DNA of 55,899 nucleotides from Halomonas smyrnensis AAD6 (GTDB lineage: Bacteria; Pseudomonadota; Gammaproteobacteria; Pseudomonadales; Halomonadaceae): NCBI RefSeq assembly GCF_000265245.1, contig NZ_AJKS02000018.1, positions 1-55,899 on the forward strand, in the 5' to 3' direction. The notes below the pieces were generated by a model, which saw only the letters and a list, made by a program, of their open reading frames with translations, made no database searches and was not told where the DNA came from. Positions within the stretch are counted from its first letter, which is position 1; each line of letters starts with the position of its first letter. The position numbers and the translations under genes were made by a program. Below are positions 54,636 to 55,899 of the stretch, piece after piece.

Positions 54636-55531
54636 ATGCTAACTTGCCCTCGGTCACTATTGCTATACCGTTCTATAATGCTGAAAGTACTTTGTTAGAT
54701 GCAGTTCGCTCTGTTTTTGCGCAGACACATCAGGACTGGGAGCTGATACTGATAGATGATGGGTCGACAGATAACTCACTGGATTTGGCTAGATCAATCA
54801 AAGATCCACGTGTAAGAGTGTATTCTGACGGTCTAAATCGTCGTTTGGCTGCTCGGCTTAATGAAGTTGTTAGCTTGGCTTCTTTTGATTTTATAGCAAG
54901 GATGGATGCAGATGACCTGATGGCAAAAGATAGAATTGAAAAGGAACTAGAGGTGCTGGTGAATTATGAAGAGTGTGACCTGGTTTCCACTGGAGTTTTG
55001 TCTTTAACTGACGATTACCAGCCCGTAGGGTTGCGAACGGTTAATTCATCGCATGTTGTTTCGCCGCGCTCTTTGCTTCTGTGTTCACATGGAATCGTGC
55101 ATGCATCTATCCTTGCAAGGAAGTCTTGGTTCGAGAGGAATAGATATCGTGAAGCGCTACCTTTTGCAGAAGACTATAGTTTGTGGATTTCCTCCTACTC
55201 TAAAGGCGACTTAAGAATACGATTCTTGTCAGAGCCAATGTATTTTTACAGAGAAGATAGTAGTGCGTCTCCCCAAAAGCTTTTAAAAGCCTACAGCGTG
55301 AATAGAAGTATAATATTGCAGGATGCTAAATCGAATTTTTCGTTCCTCGATAAGGCCTTTGTTTACATACGAAGCCTTTCTCAGTCTTTAGTGATTTATT
55401 TGTTGGACAAGTTTGGTGGGGTTGGTTGGGTTAGAGGATTGCGTGTTAAGCAAGAGTTAACAGTGGGTGATCGAAGTTTTTATCTGCACGAAATTGATGA
55501 GATCAAGAGTTTTGATTTGCCACTATCTTGA
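54632..55531 (+). CDS. Glycosyltransferase family 2
   Basis: 299 residues. The GT-A core is VTIAIPFYNAESTLLDAVRSVFAQTHQDWELILIDDGSTDNSL, then ADLNRRLAARLNEV-type context and FIARMDADDLMAKDRIEKEL (the DxD motif is DAD). Family members of this type in capsule loci often add rhamnose, galactose or glucose; specificity is not readable. GTG 54632 overlaps the polymerase stop by four bases. Confidence 0.86.
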   Translation: MNANLPSVTIAIPFYNAESTLLDAVRSVFAQTHQDWELILIDDGSTDNSLDLARSIKDPRVRVYSDGLNRRLAARLNEVVSLASFDFIARMDADDLMAKDRIEKELEVLVNYEECDLVSTGVLSLTDDYQPVGLRTVNSSHVVSPRSLLLCSHGIVHASILARKSWFERNRYREALPFAEDYSLWISSYSKGDLRIRFLSEPMYFYREDSSASPQKLLKAYSVNRSIILQDAKSNFSFLDKAFVYIRSLSQSLVIYLLDKFGGVGWVRGLRVKQELTVGDRSFYLHEIDEIKSFDLPLS

Positions 55532-55559
55532 TCTTGGTTTATTTTTTAAGGGGGTGTAG

Positions 55560-55721
55560 GTGGAAAAGATTAAACTGGCGCATTTGCAGCTTTTGCCTAT
55601 CATATCGGGTGTTCAGACTGTGACTCTCGAAGAGTTTTCATCGTTAGATGGAGAAAGATATAGTCCTGCGTTGATATGTAAAGAGAAAGGCCCGTTGACT
55701 GAGGCTGCTAAAAGTAAGGTT
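55560..55721 (+). pseudogene. Glycosyltransferase N-terminal fragment, cut by an ISL3 element
   Basis: From GTG 55560, preceded by GGGGGTGTAGG, about 54 residues (KIKLAHLQLLPIISGVQTV, FSSLDGERYSPALICKEKGPLTEAA) match the start of GT4-type transferases in capsule loci. The frame then enters the transposon end and stops at 55790 after unrelated residues. The catalytic domain is not adjacent; it may lie beyond the element, outside the window. Confidence 0.7.
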
Positions 55722-55899
55722 CATCGCACTTTGCCGGGAAATGCGGCACGGATCTTCAGGAAGAAGTACGCCGTGTCGCGATACCCGTAGGCCATCCGCT
55801 TGATGACCTTGATCCGGTTGTTCATGCCCTCCAGCACGCTGGTGTTCAGCCGGTGCCGGGCGCTGGACAGGATCCCTTCGAGGAACGAGGCAAACCCCT
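55722..55899 (-). CDS. ISL3 family transposase, C-terminal end (partial)
   Basis: Read on the minus strand from the right edge, the frame gives FLEGILSSARHRLNTSVLEGMNNRIKVIKRMAYGYRDTAYFFLKIRAAFPGK and a stop at 55722. The motif LEGxNNRIKxIKRxAYGYRD is diagnostic of the ISL3 C-terminus. The rest of the element is outside the window. It has landed in the glycosyltransferase gene starting at 55560. Confidence 0.85.

Overview
The window is high-GC DNA from a gammaproteobacterium. I place it in the Halomonadaceae (Halomonas or a close relative) from gene order and protein style: dnaX-ybaB-recR-rnd-ycgL-ycgN, hrpA, a pst operon and an arsJ-type arsenate module. This placement is an inference, because no rRNA is present. 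The first ~37 kb is GC-rich, densely packed chromosomal backbone. From about 37.5 kb base composition drops sharply and insertion sequences appear, marking an acquired and decaying surface-polysaccharide locus that runs off the right edge.

Backbone, left to right. The 3' end of dnaX leads into ybaB and recR (replication and repair). Next come rnd, ycgL and ycgN, closed by a strong bidirectional terminator facing an S9 oligopeptidase. A three-gene set follows: a small membrane protein, a VWA protein and a class II glutamine amidotransferase. A fadD-type acyl-CoA ligase has its 3' end tandemly repeated. Then come the helicase gene hrpA, the lipoprotein gene mlaA, a PP2C phosphatase/STAS signalling pair, transaldolase and a Bcr/CflA exporter. 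The pstSCAB operon has a clear Pho box but no phoU. Directly behind it sits an arsenate detoxification unit: GAPDH plus ArsJ (which together make and export 1-arseno-3-phosphoglycerate), a divergent MFS exporter/ArsR pair and an FMN reductase. The GAPDH promoter carries both a Pho box and an AT-rich palindrome that looks like an ArsR operator. A lipid-catabolism group follows (thiolase, TetR regulator, acyl-CoA synthetase, short-chain dehydrogenase), then an HTH protein and bioA.

Island border and polysaccharide locus. After bioA there is an HNH endonuclease gene, a 3' fragment of a tRNA-Leu gene with an att-like core, an intact tRNA-Leu(UAG), and a phage-type MarR gene abutting the tRNA. The polysaccharide genes follow. 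They are an initiating sugar transferase cut at its N-terminus by an IS481 element, a Wzx-type flippase, an FrhB-like protein, two pyruvyl-transferase-family proteins, three GT2 and one GT4 glycosyltransferases, an EpsG/Wzy-like polymerase with a one-base frameshift, and a final glycosyltransferase cut by an ISL3-family transposase. Elements or fragments of five IS families (IS481, IS30, IS630, IS110, ISL3) lie among them, most of them broken. Together the genes outline a Wzx/Wzy-type pathway, but as written the initiating enzyme, the polymerase and one transferase are each damaged.

No CRISPR array, rRNA or complete prophage was seen.
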